A DNA stretch of 64,000 nt from CAYSAQ01 sp964429235 (GTDB lineage: Bacteria > Margulisbacteria > Riflemargulisbacteria > GWF2-35-9 > DYQY01): positions 259,079 to 323,078 of the forward strand of contig CAYSAQ010000002.1 of NCBI GenBank assembly GCA_964429235.1. The letters are read 5' to 3'. Within the stretch, counting starts at the first letter, position 1; each line of letters starts with the position of its first letter. Below, piece after piece: positions 26,269 to 35,434 of the stretch. A program made the position numbers and the translations under genes. The notes under the pieces are model-generated. The model saw only the letters and a program-made list of their open reading frames with translations, was not told the origin of the DNA and did not search any database.

Positions 26269-27513
26269 ATGACTAAAAAAAGAGTAGTAGTAACAGGATT
26301 AGGGATGATTTGCCCATTAGGACACGATGTAGATACAACTTGGGAGAATTTGTTAGCAGGAAAGAATGGAATCGTTTATCTTGAAGATGAAGGTTTTACC
26401 GATTTTCCAACAAGAATAGCTGGAACTGTAAAAGATTTTGACCCTGTTGAGTTTGGTATAGCACCAAAAGAAGCTAGAAGAATGTCAAGATTCTTACAGT
26501 TTGCAATTGTTGCTGCAAAAGAAGCAGTTTTAGATTCAGGATTAGATATTGAGAAAGATGCTGATTCAATTGGTGTTGGTATCGGTTCTGGTGTTGGTGG
26601 AATAGATGTAATGGCAGCTAATGCTATAGCACTTCACGAAAGAGGAGTAAGAAAAGTATCTCCTTTTACTGTGCCAATGATGATTAATGATATGGCAGCT
26701 GGAATTGTTAGTATTGAGCTTGGTGCAAAAGGACCAAACTTCTGTACAACAACAGCTTGTGCATCTGGAACTCACACAATTGGTGATTGTTTCAAGCTTA
26801 TCCAAGATGATAGAGCAATTGCTATGGTTGCAGGCGGTGCGGAAGCGGCTGTAACTCCATTAGGGATGGCTGGATTCTGTGCAGCAAAATCTCTTTCAAC
26901 TAGAAATGATGAGCCAGAAAAAGCAAGCAGACCATTTGATGCAGATCGTACTGGATTTGTAATGGGTGAAGGTTCTGGAATTATTATTTTAGAAGAATTG
27001 GAACATGCAAAAGCAAGAGGCGCAAAAATTTATGCTGAGATGATTGGCTATGGCCTATCAGGTGATGCCTATCACTTAACAGCTCCGCCAGCTGATGGTA
27101 ATGGTGCTGCTAGAGCAATCAAAATGGCTCTTAAAGATGCTGGGCTAGCCCCAACAGATGTTGATTATGTAAACGCACACGGAACATCTACTAAGCTTAA
27201 TGACCAACAAGAAACTAATGCAATAAAAACTGTATTTGGCGATCACGCTCATAACTTGATGATAAGCTCTACTAAGTCTATGACAGGTCACCTTCTTGGT
27301 GCAGCTGGTGCAATAGAAGCAATATTCTTAGCAAAGACTATTCAAGATTGTATAGTTGCTCCAACTATCAATTACGATACTCCAGACGAAGAGCTGGACC
27401 TTGATTATGTTCCTAATGTAGCAAGAGAGGCTGAAGTTAATGTAGCTATTTCAGATTCTTTTGGATTCGGCGGACATAACGGTGTAATTGCTATGAAGAA
27501 GTTTCTTTATTAA
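26269..27513 (+). CDS. fabF: 3-oxoacyl-ACP synthase II
   Basis: 414 residues. KRVVVTGLGMICPLG opening, catalytic Cys in TTACASGTHTIGD, the two His in VNAHGTSTKLND and STKSMTGHLLGAAGAIEA, and the C-terminal NSFGFGGHN-type ISDSFGFGGHNGVIAM. It elongates acyl-ACP by two carbons. AAGGAGG lies 8 nt before the ATG. It is the last gene of the fab operon; rnhB after it has its own promoter box. Confidence 0.96.
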   Translation: MTKKRVVVTGLGMICPLGHDVDTTWENLLAGKNGIVYLEDEGFTDFPTRIAGTVKDFDPVEFGIAPKEARRMSRFLQFAIVAAKEAVLDSGLDIEKDADSIGVGIGSGVGGIDVMAANAIALHERGVRKVSPFTVPMMINDMAAGIVSIELGAKGPNFCTTTACASGTHTIGDCFKLIQDDRAIAMVAGGAEAAVTPLGMAGFCAAKSLSTRNDEPEKASRPFDADRTGFVMGEGSGIIILEELEHAKARGAKIYAEMIGYGLSGDAYHLTAPPADGNGAARAIKMALKDAGLAPTDVDYVNAHGTSTKLNDQQETNAIKTVFGDHAHNLMISSTKSMTGHLLGAAGAIEAIFLAKTIQDCIVAPTINYDTPDEELDLDYVPNVAREAEVNVAISDSFGFGGHNGVIAMKKFLY

Positions 27514-27527
27514 CATAAAAATATACT

Positions 27528-27533
27528 TATAAT
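27528..27533 (+). promoter_or_regulatory. TATAAT box 6 nt before the rnhB start
   Basis: A consensus -10 hexamer is followed by six bases and then the ATG at 27540, with no Shine-Dalgarno site. Transcription would begin at or next to the start codon. No good -35 hexamer is evident. Confidence 0.55.
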
Positions 27534-27539
27534 AGAAGC

Positions 27540-28106
27540 ATGTATGTAGCAGGCGTAGATGAAGCAGGTCGTGGAGCATTAGCTGGCCCAGTTGTGGCAG
27601 CAGCAATTGTGTTTTCTAAAGGTCAGGATATTTCTAAGTTCAGAGATTCTAAGAAACTATCTGCAAAACAGAGAGAAGCAATTTTTCAAAGTATAATCGA
27701 CGAGTCGGAATCAATAGGTATTGGTGTAATACATCACGATATTATAGATCGGGTTAATATATTGCAGGCAACCTATCAGGCGATGAATAAAGCAGTGCTT
27801 CGGCTGCACCTAATGCCAACGCTGGTACTTGTTGATGGAAATCGCGAAATACCGCAATTAGAGCTCCCTCAGAAGACTATAGTGAAGGGCGACGATAAGA
27901 TTCCGCTTATTTCAGCAGCATCTATTATTGCTAAAGTTGTTAGAGATAGAATTATGCTTGGATATGCTAAAGTTTTCCCTGAATATGAGTTTGAGAAACA
28001 TAAGGGATATGGTACCAAGTTACATATGGAAAATATTGAGATTGCAGGGCTTAGCAGGATACATCGTAGGAGTTTTAATATTTCCAAACAGTTGGTTTTG
28101 TTTTAA
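27540..28106 (+). CDS. rnhB: Ribonuclease HII
   Basis: 188 residues. The active-site block VAGVDEAGRGALAGPVVAAA carries the first Asp-Glu pair, the second Asp is in LVLVDGNREIP, and the third in IIAKVVRDRIMLGYAK. It nicks DNA 5' of embedded ribonucleotides and degrades RNA in hybrids. The protein is short at the N-terminus, starting directly at the catalytic strand, which agrees with the leaderless start. Confidence 0.93.
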   Translation: MYVAGVDEAGRGALAGPVVAAAIVFSKGQDISKFRDSKKLSAKQREAIFQSIIDESESIGIGVIHHDIIDRVNILQATYQAMNKAVLRLHLMPTLVLVDGNREIPQLELPQKTIVKGDDKIPLISAASIIAKVVRDRIMLGYAKVFPEYEFEKHKGYGTKLHMENIEIAGLSRIHRRSFNISKQLVLF

Positions 28107-28119
28107 CCCTTCCGTCTGC

Positions 28120-28151
28120 TAGCGCAGCCACCTTCCCTTCGTAAGGGAAGG
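28120..28151. repeat. Dispersed palindromic repeat after rnhB
   Basis: CTGC-tagc-GCAG (around 28117-28128) is followed by CCTTCCCTT-cgt-AAGGGAAGG (28131-28151), a perfect 9-bp stem. The arrangement 'CCTTCCGTCTGC...GCAGCCACCTTCCCTT' resembles the multi-hairpin intergenic repeats seen in other low-GC bacteria and shares pieces with the copies at 47.5 kb and 60.5 kb. Confidence 0.7.
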
Positions 28152-28205
28152 AGAATTCAGAGTGGTAACTTCACAAAGATGTAATAATTTTGTTATAGTT
28201 ATTAA

Positions 28206-28550
28206 ATGATTAATAGAGGTGAAAAGGGAGAAGAAATAGCTGAAAAGTACTTAATAAGTTTGGGCTACAATATTCTTGAACAAAATTACCACTCATATGG
28301 CGGAGAGATAGATATTATTTGTAGCAAAGCAGATACTATTTATTTTGTAGAAGTAAAAAATTATAAAAAAGACAGTCTTACTTCTCCTTATCAAGCCGTG
28401 AATAAAGCTAAACAAAAGAAAATCATCAAGACAGCTAAGAGATATCTAATGCAAAACAAGCTAGAGGATGTAGGCGTGCAGTTTGATGTGATTATTTTAG
28501 AATCAAATCAGGTTAAAGATCATATTGAAGGAGCTTTTTTAGCTTCTTAA
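28206..28550 (+). CDS. yraN: YraN/UPF0102 family putative endonuclease
   Basis: 114 residues. The family pattern is complete: RGEKGEEIAEKYLISLGYNILEQNYHS, then GGEIDIICSKADTIYFVEVKNYK, in which E-ID and EVK are the metal-binding residues of a PD-(D/E)XK-like fold. The cellular role is poorly known and may involve DNA repair or uptake. TATAGT ends 6 nt before the ATG with TTCACA 18 nt upstream of it, so the transcript is predicted to be leaderless. Confidence 0.85.
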   Translation: MINRGEKGEEIAEKYLISLGYNILEQNYHSYGGEIDIICSKADTIYFVEVKNYKKDSLTSPYQAVNKAKQKKIIKTAKRYLMQNKLEDVGVQFDVIILESNQVKDHIEGAFLAS

Positions 28551-28564
28551 GAGGCATATATGCA

Positions 28565-28593
28565 TTGACGTTTGACCAGCTAAGTAGTACGAT
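28565..28593 (+). promoter_or_regulatory. Promoter for pta-ackA
   Basis: TTGACG (28565-28570), 17 nt, TACGAT (28588-28593), then 8 nt to the pta ATG. The spacing is ideal and no Shine-Dalgarno site is present, so the leader would be at most 1-2 nt. Confidence 0.6.
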
Positions 28594-28601
28594 TTTCCTA
28601 A

Positions 28602-29591
28602 ATGGAACTACTAGACAGGTTTATAGCTAAAGCCAAAGCAAAAAAAGCTAAAATCGTATTACCAGAAACAACAGATACCCGAATAATTGAGGCAACAAAA
28701 AAATTAATAGCAGCAGAAGTGGTAGAGATTGTTTTAATTGGTGAAAAATCCGACCTTGAACCACAGTTCACAGATTCAGAAAAATCAAAAATAACTTTTT
28801 ATGATGCAAGTGTTGATACAGAGAAAGTAGCACAGCTTGCAGAGATTCTTTATGAGAAAAGAAAACATAAAGGAATGACAATTGAAAAAGCTACTGAAGA
28901 AGTAACAAATAAAACTCATTATTTTGGAGCACTACTTGTAGAAGCTGGTGAAGCAGACGGAATGGTTTGTGGCGCTGTTTGTACAACTGGTGAAACAATC
29001 AGATCTATTGTCCACTGTGTAGGACTTAAAGAAGGAAGTAAGCTAATATCTAGTTTTTTTATTATGGTTACTCCTCAGCAAGAATTTGGCGAAGATGGCG
29101 TTCTTTTCTTTGCAGATTGTGCAGTTAACCCCTGCCCTAATGCCGAGCAGTTGGCAAGTATAGCTTCTGACACGGCTATTTCTTATAAGCAATTGATGGG
29201 TAGTGAACCAATGGTTGCTATGTTGTCATTTTCTTCAAAGGGTAGCGCAAAACATGAGTTAGTCGATAAAGTGGTAGAGGCCACTACGATAGTACAAACA
29301 AATAATCCAGAATTAATGGTTGATGGAGAGTTGCAATTAGACTCAGCAATAGTATCTGCAATAGCAGCAAAAAAAGCACCGGATAGTAATGTTGCGGGCA
29401 AAGCTAATTGTTTAATATTTCCAGACCTGCAATCTGGAAATATCGGATATAAACTTACTGAAAGGTTAGCCAAAGCTGTTGCGGTTGGTCCTATTATTCA
29501 AGGTTCTAAGAAACCTATAAATGACCTAAGCAGAGGTTGTAGTTCTGATGACATCTTTTACACTACAGCAATGACGGCTTTGCAATCATAA
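28602..29591 (+). CDS. pta: Phosphate acetyltransferase
   Basis: 329 residues, the short (single-domain) Pta. Visible are KIVLPETTDTRIIEAT at the start, KTHYFGALLVEAGEADGMVCGAVCTTGETIRSI, the SFSSKGSAKHELVDKVVEAT block, and CLIFPDLQSGNIGYKLTERLA near the C-terminus. It interconverts acetyl-CoA and acetyl phosphate. It is one nt upstream of ackA, so the pair conserves energy by making acetate and ATP, or activates acetate in reverse. Confidence 0.95.
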   Translation: MELLDRFIAKAKAKKAKIVLPETTDTRIIEATKKLIAAEVVEIVLIGEKSDLEPQFTDSEKSKITFYDASVDTEKVAQLAEILYEKRKHKGMTIEKATEEVTNKTHYFGALLVEAGEADGMVCGAVCTTGETIRSIVHCVGLKEGSKLISSFFIMVTPQQEFGEDGVLFFADCAVNPCPNAEQLASIASDTAISYKQLMGSEPMVAMLSFSSKGSAKHELVDKVVEATTIVQTNNPELMVDGELQLDSAIVSAIAAKKAPDSNVAGKANCLIFPDLQSGNIGYKLTERLAKAVAVGPIIQGSKKPINDLSRGCSSDDIFYTTAMTALQS

Positions 29592-29592
29592 T

Positions 29593-30789
29593 ATGTTAAT
29601 ACTAGTTCTAAACTGTGGAAGTTCTTCCGTTAAATATGCCTTATATGATTGGACAAAAAATGAGCAGCTAACAAACGGTAACCTTGAGAGAATAGGACAA
29701 GAAGGCGGCCATGCAACCCATAAGGACGCTATTGAGAGTATGTTACATTCTCTTTCTGAGGGAGAAACAAAAGTAATAGAGAGTATTCAAGATATTAAGG
29801 CAGTTGGTCATCGCGTTGTGCATGGTGGAGATAAATTCAATAAATCAGTAATGGTTACAGAAGAAGTTCTTCAGACAATAAAAGATGTTGCTCCTTTAGC
29901 ACCATTGCATAATCCGCCAAATATAGTTGGAATAGAATCTGCAATGGAAGTATTGCCAGGTGTGCCTCAGATAACAGTATTTGATACTGCTTTTCATCAA
30001 ACACTTAAGCCTGAAGCATATATGTATCCTGTGCCATATGCGTGGTATAAAGAGCATGGTATAAGACGTTATGGCTTTCATGGTTCTTCGCATCTATATG
30101 TTAGTAAAAGAGCTGCAAAGTTTTTAGGTATTCCAAAAGATAAAATAAATGTAATTACTCTTCATATTGGTAATGGAGTTAGTTTTTCAGCTATAGAAAA
30201 TGGTCTTTCTGTAGATACCTCAATGGGATTTACACCGTTAGAAGGTGCAATGATGGGCACACGTTCAGGAGATATCGATCCAGCTATTGTTGGCTATATG
30301 TCGGAGAAGCTAGGCCTTAGTGCTGGCGAGATTGTGAGCGTTCTGAACAAGAAAAGTGGTCACCTAGGAATAACAGGACAATACACAGATAGAAGAGATA
30401 TTACAAAAGCAATGCAGGCAGGAGATGAGCGTGCAGAGCTTAGCCTTAATATGGAAATTTATAGGATCACAAAATATATCGGTGCTTATATGGCTTTATT
30501 GCCTAGAGTTGACGCTATTGTTTTTACTGCTGGTGTTGGTGAGAATAATAAAATAATTAGAGAAAAAGCGATGGAGAGTCTTGCTAATATTGGAGTGAAG
30601 CTAGATAAAGCAAAGAATGATGTCGTTACAAGTAAATATGGTGAGGCAGTAATTTCGGCCCCTGATTCTAATGTTAAAGTGTTAGTGATACCTACAGATG
30701 AAGAAGCTGTTTTAGTAGAAGATACCGCAGCAATCCTTCAAGGCACTTACGACTTCCATTTGAATTATAATTATAGATTCGAAGACTAA
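29593..30789 (+). CDS. ackA: Acetate kinase
   Basis: 398 residues, full length. LVLNCGSSSVKYALYD is the ASKHA-fold opening; VFDTAFHQTLKPEAYMYPVP, RRYGFHGSSHLYVS, HIGNGVSFSAIENG, DTSMGFTPLEGAMMGTRSGDIDPAI and FTAGVGENNKIIREK are the nucleotide- and acetate-binding blocks. It makes ATP from acetyl phosphate, completing the pathway from pta. Confidence 0.96.
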   Translation: MLILVLNCGSSSVKYALYDWTKNEQLTNGNLERIGQEGGHATHKDAIESMLHSLSEGETKVIESIQDIKAVGHRVVHGGDKFNKSVMVTEEVLQTIKDVAPLAPLHNPPNIVGIESAMEVLPGVPQITVFDTAFHQTLKPEAYMYPVPYAWYKEHGIRRYGFHGSSHLYVSKRAAKFLGIPKDKINVITLHIGNGVSFSAIENGLSVDTSMGFTPLEGAMMGTRSGDIDPAIVGYMSEKLGLSAGEIVSVLNKKSGHLGITGQYTDRRDITKAMQAGDERAELSLNMEIYRITKYIGAYMALLPRVDAIVFTAGVGENNKIIREKAMESLANIGVKLDKAKNDVVTSKYGEAVISAPDSNVKVLVIPTDEEAVLVEDTAAILQGTYDFHLNYNYRFED

Positions 30790-31045
30790 ATAGCCCTCGC
30801 TCACACTTCGAGAGCCTCAGTGACCTTCGCAGCAACTTCTCAGTGACCGCTAAAATTTCCAAAATATAATCCTTTTCTCTCTTTCAAGAACCCCCTATCT
30901 AGCTTTCCCCCAGGGGAAAGAAGAAATATATTGAATTTTCAATACAAGCCTAACTTGAATCGATATGAATATTTATAAAAGTTATGAATTATCCTTCCTC
31001 TTGGGAGGAAGTCAGAAGGAGGGTTGGAAAGTCGGAAAGGGTGTT
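30790..31045. repeat. Intergenic cluster of palindromes between convergent ackA and lptF
   Basis: No gene is seen in these 256 nt. CTTTCCCC-ca-GGGGAAAG lies at 30903-30920 and CTTCCTC-ttgg-GAGGAAG at 30994-31011. A 22-nt stretch at 30804-30825, starting CACTTCGAGAGCCTC, recurs exactly at 47510-47531. The region probably serves to end the two convergent transcripts and has collected copies of the dispersed repeat. Confidence 0.65.
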
Positions 31046-32137
31046 TTATTGTTTAGCTTTTTCCAGCAGTAAATAAACCCCAAGAGAACCAACTAAGATA
31101 TTCGGTAGCCAGGCGGCAATAATTGGATGCAATGCATTAGTCATTCCTAGCCATTCACCTAGCGCCATTAGCATATAATAAATCATAACTATTACTAAGC
31201 TAAAACCTATTCCTACAGCATTACTTTTTCTTTGTGGGTTAAGTCCTAGAGGAGCTCCCAATAGTACGAAAATAAAGCAAGCAAAAGGGATAGATGTCTT
31301 TAGATAAAGTTCTACTTTCATTTTTAACGTATCCTGCCCTGTCTTATCTTTTTTTTCTATTTTAGTCTTTAATTGATTGAAACTAAGTTGGTCAGAATGG
31401 CTTCTTTCTAGAACAATCTTGATATCAGTTGGACTTACTTTTAGATTGATAAGTTCTTTTTCGAAAAGGATTCTTGTAAGTGTGTCAGCTTTTTTGTTAA
31501 ACATGTATAGAGTTCCGTTGCTAAACACCCATCCTTGTCCTGCAATAAAGTTTGCAGTTTTTGCAAAAATAACTCGTTCAAGGAAACCGTTATCGTATTC
31601 GGTAACCGTTACCTCCTCCATAGTATCTTTGTACATTTTATTAGCGTTAACAGTTCGCTTAAGCTGTCCATTTTCATATTGAGGTATATTTACAGAAGTT
31701 CTAATAGTAGGACGGAATTCGTTTTTAGCTTTGGCCACAGTGTATTCAACATATAGGTTAGCTTTTGGCACTAGTGATTCATTAAAGAAAAGAGTTAATC
31801 CAGAAACCAATAATCCAAAAATTAGAGCAGGGGCAATTATTCTTATTAGGCTAACTCCTGTAGAGCGTAATGCAGTAATTTCATTATTATTTGATAGTGT
31901 GCTAAATACTTGTAGAGCAGAAAGCAATATGGCCATCGGAAAGGTATAAACCATTACCTGAGGAATTCTTGCCATAAAGAGAGACAATGCTGTTGTAAAT
32001 GGAATGCCATAGTTGCTAGCTTCTCTTATAATTAGAGGGATGATTGAAACACCAGAAAATATTAAACTGAATGCTATTACACCGAAAAGAAAGGTTTCAG
32101 CCAGTAACCCAAATATATAGGTGTCTAGGCGTTTCAT
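31046..32137 (-). CDS. lptF: LptF/LptG-family LPS export permease
   Basis: 363 residues with three hydrophobic helices at the N-terminus (starting MKRLDTYIFGLLAETFLFGVIAFSLIF), a large periplasmic beta-jellyroll-like domain from about residue 120 to 265, and three helices at the C-terminus (TSIPFACFIFVLLGAPLGLNP...). The motif 'LGAPLG' and the opening RLDTYI are typical of YjgP/YjgQ proteins. With LptB it extracts LPS from the inner membrane and drives it to the Lpt bridge. The ATG overlaps the lptB stop by 1 nt. Only one such permease is here; the partner (LptG or LptF) must lie elsewhere. Confidence 0.85.
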   Translation of the reverse strand: MKRLDTYIFGLLAETFLFGVIAFSLIFSGVSIIPLIIREASNYGIPFTTALSLFMARIPQVMVYTFPMAILLSALQVFSTLSNNNEITALRSTGVSLIRIIAPALIFGLLVSGLTLFFNESLVPKANLYVEYTVAKAKNEFRPTIRTSVNIPQYENGQLKRTVNANKMYKDTMEEVTVTEYDNGFLERVIFAKTANFIAGQGWVFSNGTLYMFNKKADTLTRILFEKELINLKVSPTDIKIVLERSHSDQLSFNQLKTKIEKKDKTGQDTLKMKVELYLKTSIPFACFIFVLLGAPLGLNPQRKSNAVGIGFSLVIVMIYYMLMALGEWLGMTNALHPIIAAWLPNILVGSLGVYLLLEKAKQ

Positions 32138-32859
32138 TAGATTTTAAAATCTTCGCCTAAGTAGAATTTTTTTGCTACTTCGTCTTTCGCAAGGTCTTTA
32201 GATAATCCTTCAGTAAGAATCTGTCCTTCATGTAGTATGTAAGATCTGTCTGTAATCTTAAGAGTCTCACGTACATTATGGTCTGTGATGATTACTCCAA
32301 TCCCTTTTTCTTTAAGGTGTAGGATAATCTCTTGAATATCTGCGATAGCTAATGGATCGATGCCTGCAAAAGGTTCGTCTAATAGTATGAATTTTGGATT
32401 GATAGCAAGTGAGCGCATTATCTCTACTCTTCTTCTTTCGCCACCAGAGAGCACATAGGCTTTTTCTTTGCGAAGGTTTTCTATTTTCATTTCTTTTAAT
32501 AATACTGTTAGTCTTTCGTCATATTGTTCTTTAGGAATTAGGTCTAAAAGCTCCCAGAGGATATATACATTTTCTTCTACAGTCAGCTTTTTAAAGATAG
32601 ATGATTCTTGTGGTAAATAGCCGATGCCAAGTCTTGCTCTTTTATACATTGGTAGTTTAGATATATCTTGGTTATCGATAAAGACTTTTCCGGCAGTAGG
32701 CTTAACAAGCCCGGTTATCATATAAAAAGTGGTTGTTTTGCCAGCTCCATTAGGCCCTAATAGTCCAACGATTTCGCCTTGTTCAACATTTATTGAGACT
32801 TTGTTTACGGCAGTTTTTTTGCCATAACGTTTGATAAGCGCTTCGGTTTTGATTTGCAT
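32137..32859 (-). CDS. lptB: LPS export ABC transporter ATPase
   Basis: 240 residues from ATG at 32859, the normal family start (MQIKTEALIKRYGKKTAV) and 7 nt after a TACAAT box; a TTG at 32895 has nothing in its favour. Walker A GPNGAGKTT, Q-loop YLPQESSIFKKLTVEEN, signature LSGGERRRVEIMRSL, Walker B FILLDEPFAGIDP, and the H-loop ITDHNVRETL, all of the LptB form. It powers LPS transport with LptF/G, which implies an outer membrane with LPS or a similar glycolipid. Confidence 0.92.
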   Translation of the reverse strand: MQIKTEALIKRYGKKTAVNKVSINVEQGEIVGLLGPNGAGKTTTFYMITGLVKPTAGKVFIDNQDISKLPMYKRARLGIGYLPQESSIFKKLTVEENVYILWELLDLIPKEQYDERLTVLLKEMKIENLRKEKAYVLSGGERRRVEIMRSLAINPKFILLDEPFAGIDPLAIADIQEIILHLKEKGIGVIITDHNVRETLKITDRSYILHEGQILTEGLSKDLAKDEVAKKFYLGEDFKI

Positions 32860-32878
32860 ACTTAAGATTGTATTATTT

Positions 32879-33622
32879 TTAGTAGTATGAAGCAAGGAGG
32901 CGAGGGATACTTCTTCTTCGGGCTTTTCTTACTCTGCTTGTCATTCCTCCTATTAGGAAGGTTTTTGGATTAGAAACTTGTTTTAGGTTTTCAAAGAATA
33001 GTTCTTTGTCAGAGCTTGTTAGATAATGATAGAGGTTTGAGAAGTATATTGAGTCAATTGCGGCACTATTTGTATCAGCCCATTCTTTGATTGTGGAAAA
33101 AAGAGCAGGGTTAGAATAGTCATTACGAAATATAACAATTCTATCTTCTTGAAAGAGTTTTCGTATATGTTCGAATTTGGCATTGGTATTAATCCACGAA
33201 TTGTCATGTTTTAGGCCATTTTTGAGATAATAGTATTGGCTGTGTTTATCTCTGAACGGATATGTTGGCTTGAGTTCCTGTATTAATCGTTCATGAAAAT
33301 TTTCTTTTGTAGTATCTGATAATAATAATATTCGTTTTATGGCAAGAAAATAGCTTTGTATTTGTGAATTTCTGTCTATGATGATCGCAAGATTAGAGCT
33401 TCTAGCTGCAATAATATCAAGGTTTTGCATTCCAGAGACACCAAGATGAATCACTTGAGCGTTTGGATTTGCTTTAGCTTTTGTTAGTTTTTTGATAGTT
33501 TTTTCATAGCCTGTTTCGTTGGAATGAAAGAAGGGTGTGCTGTCGTCACCAGTTGTATTATTTTGGTAACCAAGTTCTGATAGTATAGATGTTTGTATGC
33601 TAATAATTTTGTGATAGAACAT
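32879..33622 (-). CDS. Hypothetical protein, possible Rossmann/methyltransferase-like fold
   Basis: 247 residues, not firmly recognised. The segment VIHLGVSGMQNLDIIAARSSNLAIIIDRNSQIQSYFLAIKRIL has the look of a nucleotide-binding beta-alpha-beta (glycine turn, then an Asp at the end of strand 2, as for a cofactor ribose). The region WADTNSAAIDSIYFSNLYHYL, with Ile-Asp-x-Ile-Tyr-x-Ser-Asn, recalls the motif IV area of methyltransferase-like proteins in some Legionella and plant families. The C-terminus is strongly basic (RVRKARRRSIPRLL). It precedes lptB on the same strand. A function linked to the cell envelope is only a guess from position. Confidence 0.45.
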   Translation of the reverse strand: MFYHKIISIQTSILSELGYQNNTTGDDSTPFFHSNETGYEKTIKKLTKAKANPNAQVIHLGVSGMQNLDIIAARSSNLAIIIDRNSQIQSYFLAIKRILLLSDTTKENFHERLIQELKPTYPFRDKHSQYYYLKNGLKHDNSWINTNAKFEHIRKLFQEDRIVIFRNDYSNPALFSTIKEWADTNSAAIDSIYFSNLYHYLTSSDKELFFENLKQVSNPKTFLIGGMTSRVRKARRRSIPRLLASYY

Positions 33623-33678
33623 GCATATATATCGTGCTAGATATGCTAAATTCCCTATGAATTATGTGAAGTGATGAA

Positions 33679-34530
33679 ATGAGATATAATGTAGCTATGG
33701 ATATAGGTAAATTTTTTAATAAAACAGAGCTAATGGGAATACTTAATGTAACGCCAGATAGCTTTAGTGATGGCGGCAAATATAGCAACGTTGAACAAGC
33801 GTTAGAAGTTGCAAAGGAAATGATTGCAGATGGTGCCGCTATTATTGATATCGGCGGAGAGTCTACTCGGCCAGGAAGTAAGGCTGTGTCTGAACAAGAA
33901 GAGCTAGCAAGAGTTATCCCCGTACTAGAAGCTATAAAGAAAGAATTGCCAACGGCGATAGTGTCTATTGATACAAACAAATCGGAAGTAGCAAGAAAAG
34001 CGTTAGAAAATGGCGCTGATATGATAAATGATGTTAGTGCAGGAACTTTTGACGAGAAAATGTTAGCCACAGTTGCAGAATTTGGCGTGCCTATTTGTTT
34101 GATGCATACCTCCGCAAAGCCAGAGGTGATGCAGAATAATACTGATTATTTAGAGGTTGTTGAGGATGTTTATAAATTCCTAGAAGATAGAATATTAGCA
34201 GCAGAACAGGCCGGAATTGATAAGCGTAAAATAATAATAGATCCAGGCATAGGCTTTGGTAAAACAGTGGAACAAAATCTAGAGATTATTAGAAATTTGC
34301 AGAAATTCAAAGGGCTTGGATGTCCAATACTTATGGGGACTTCTAGAAAGAGTTTCATAGGAAATATCACGGGAAAAGATGTTCAAGATAGAGAGTTTGG
34401 TACAGCGGCAACAATGGTGCATAATATTTTAAATGGAGCTGGAATTTTACGAGTACATAATGTTAAGGTATTAAAAGATGTTCTGGTAATGACAGAAGCA
34501 ATGATGGGGAGAAAAAAAGATGTTACATGA
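33679..34530 (+). CDS. folP: Dihydropteroate synthase
   Basis: 283 residues if ATG 33679 is used; an ATG at 33697 lies exactly 6 nt after TATAAT (33685-33690) and is probably the true start of a leaderless message (277 residues). The TIM-barrel signatures are LMGILNVTPDSFSDGGKY, IIDIGGESTRPGS, SIDTNKSEVARKAL, INDVSAG, ICLMHT, IIIDPGIGFGKTVEQNL, MGTSRKSFIG and LRVHNVK. It joins p-aminobenzoate to the pterin diphosphate. folK follows with an 11-nt overlap. Confidence 0.95.
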   Translation: MRYNVAMDIGKFFNKTELMGILNVTPDSFSDGGKYSNVEQALEVAKEMIADGAAIIDIGGESTRPGSKAVSEQEELARVIPVLEAIKKELPTAIVSIDTNKSEVARKALENGADMINDVSAGTFDEKMLATVAEFGVPICLMHTSAKPEVMQNNTDYLEVVEDVYKFLEDRILAAEQAGIDKRKIIIDPGIGFGKTVEQNLEIIRNLQKFKGLGCPILMGTSRKSFIGNITGKDVQDREFGTAATMVHNILNGAGILRVHNVKVLKDVLVMTEAMMGRKKDVT

Positions 34531-34996
34531 GGTTTTTATTGGGCTTGGCTCAAATTCGGGAGATAGATACGGTTATATTGATCAAGCTATTTTAGAGTTA
34601 GAAAAAGATGTTCGAGTTTCGGTTATGGGTGTTTCTAGTTTCATAGAATATCAGGCAGAAAATAAACCTGATGATCCTGTTTTCGTTAACGGAGTACTTA
34701 AGATAATGACAGAGTTTTCACCTATAGAATTACTCGCATATACTGAAGAGATAGAACGGGTACTAGGGAGAACTGATAAGGGTAGTTATTCACAAAGGAC
34801 TATCGATTTAGATTTGTTGCTTTATGATAGTGAGATAATTTTAGAACCAGAGTTAACAATACCGCATCCGTTAATGCATGAAAGAGATTTTGTGCTAGAG
34901 CCACTTAGTGAAGTAGCACCAGAAGCCTATCATCCAATTTTAGATGCTAATGCTGCAACACTGTACCGTGCTCTTAAAGAAGGACGCGAAATTTAA
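34520..34996 (+). CDS. folK: HPPK: 6-hydroxymethyl-dihydropterin pyrophosphokinase
   Basis: 158 residues. EVFIGLGSNSGDR at the start, PVFVNGVLKIMTEFSP, and the catalytic RTIDLDLLLYDSEII with PHPLMHERDFVLEPLSEVAP. It transfers pyrophosphate from ATP to the pterin, the substrate for FolP, whose gene overlaps upstream. GGGGAG lies before the ATG inside folP. Confidence 0.93.
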   Translation: MLHEVFIGLGSNSGDRYGYIDQAILELEKDVRVSVMGVSSFIEYQAENKPDDPVFVNGVLKIMTEFSPIELLAYTEEIERVLGRTDKGSYSQRTIDLDLLLYDSEIILEPELTIPHPLMHERDFVLEPLSEVAPEAYHPILDANAATLYRALKEGREI

Positions 34997-35011
34997 CACC
35001 CTAATTTATGG

Positions 35012-35017
35012 TAGAAT
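35012..35017 (+). promoter_or_regulatory. TAGAAT box 6 nt before tsaE
   Basis: TAGAAT is followed by six bases and the ATG at 35024; no Shine-Dalgarno site is seen. It would start the tsaE-tsaB-rimI transcript at the start codon. Confidence 0.5.
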
Positions 35018-35023
35018 TACGCT

Positions 35024-35434
35024 ATGAAAAATTACGAAGCAAATACCTTAGAAGATACTAAGCAAGTAGCAAAAGCTATAGCTAAGGATATTGGGCCAGG
35101 TTCTTTTTTTGCGCTGGATGGTGATCTTGGAGCAGGTAAGACTACATTGGTTCAGCTTATATGTAATGAGCTTGGCGTAACAGAATATGTGAATAGTCCA
35201 ACTTTTACGATTGTGAATGAGTATGAGACAGGTAAGATAAAGATAAATCATATAGATTTCTATCGTGTTAGACATGTAGATGAGCTAATGGAGATAGGAA
35301 TGGACCAATATTTCAATGAAACAGAAGTTACTTTTATAGAATGGGCGAATTTGTTTGAAGAGATTCTTCCAGAAGGTATAATTAAAATTGGGATAGAAAG
35401 AACAGATGAAGGAAGAAGGATATCAGTAGGATGA
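35024..35434 (+). CDS. tsaE: tRNA threonylcarbamoyladenosine biosynthesis ATPase TsaE
   Basis: 136 residues. Walker A DGDLGAGKTTLVQLI, the conserved VNSPTFTIVNEYETG, INHIDFYRV and the Walker-B-like FIEWANLFEEILPE. It binds TsaB-TsaD and its ATPase activity cycles the t6A-forming complex on tRNAs that read ANN codons. tsaB overlaps by 4 nt; tsaD is not in the window. Confidence 0.93.
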   Translation: MKNYEANTLEDTKQVAKAIAKDIGPGSFFALDGDLGAGKTTLVQLICNELGVTEYVNSPTFTIVNEYETGKIKINHIDFYRVRHVDELMEIGMDQYFNETEVTFIEWANLFEEILPEGIIKIGIERTDEGRRISVG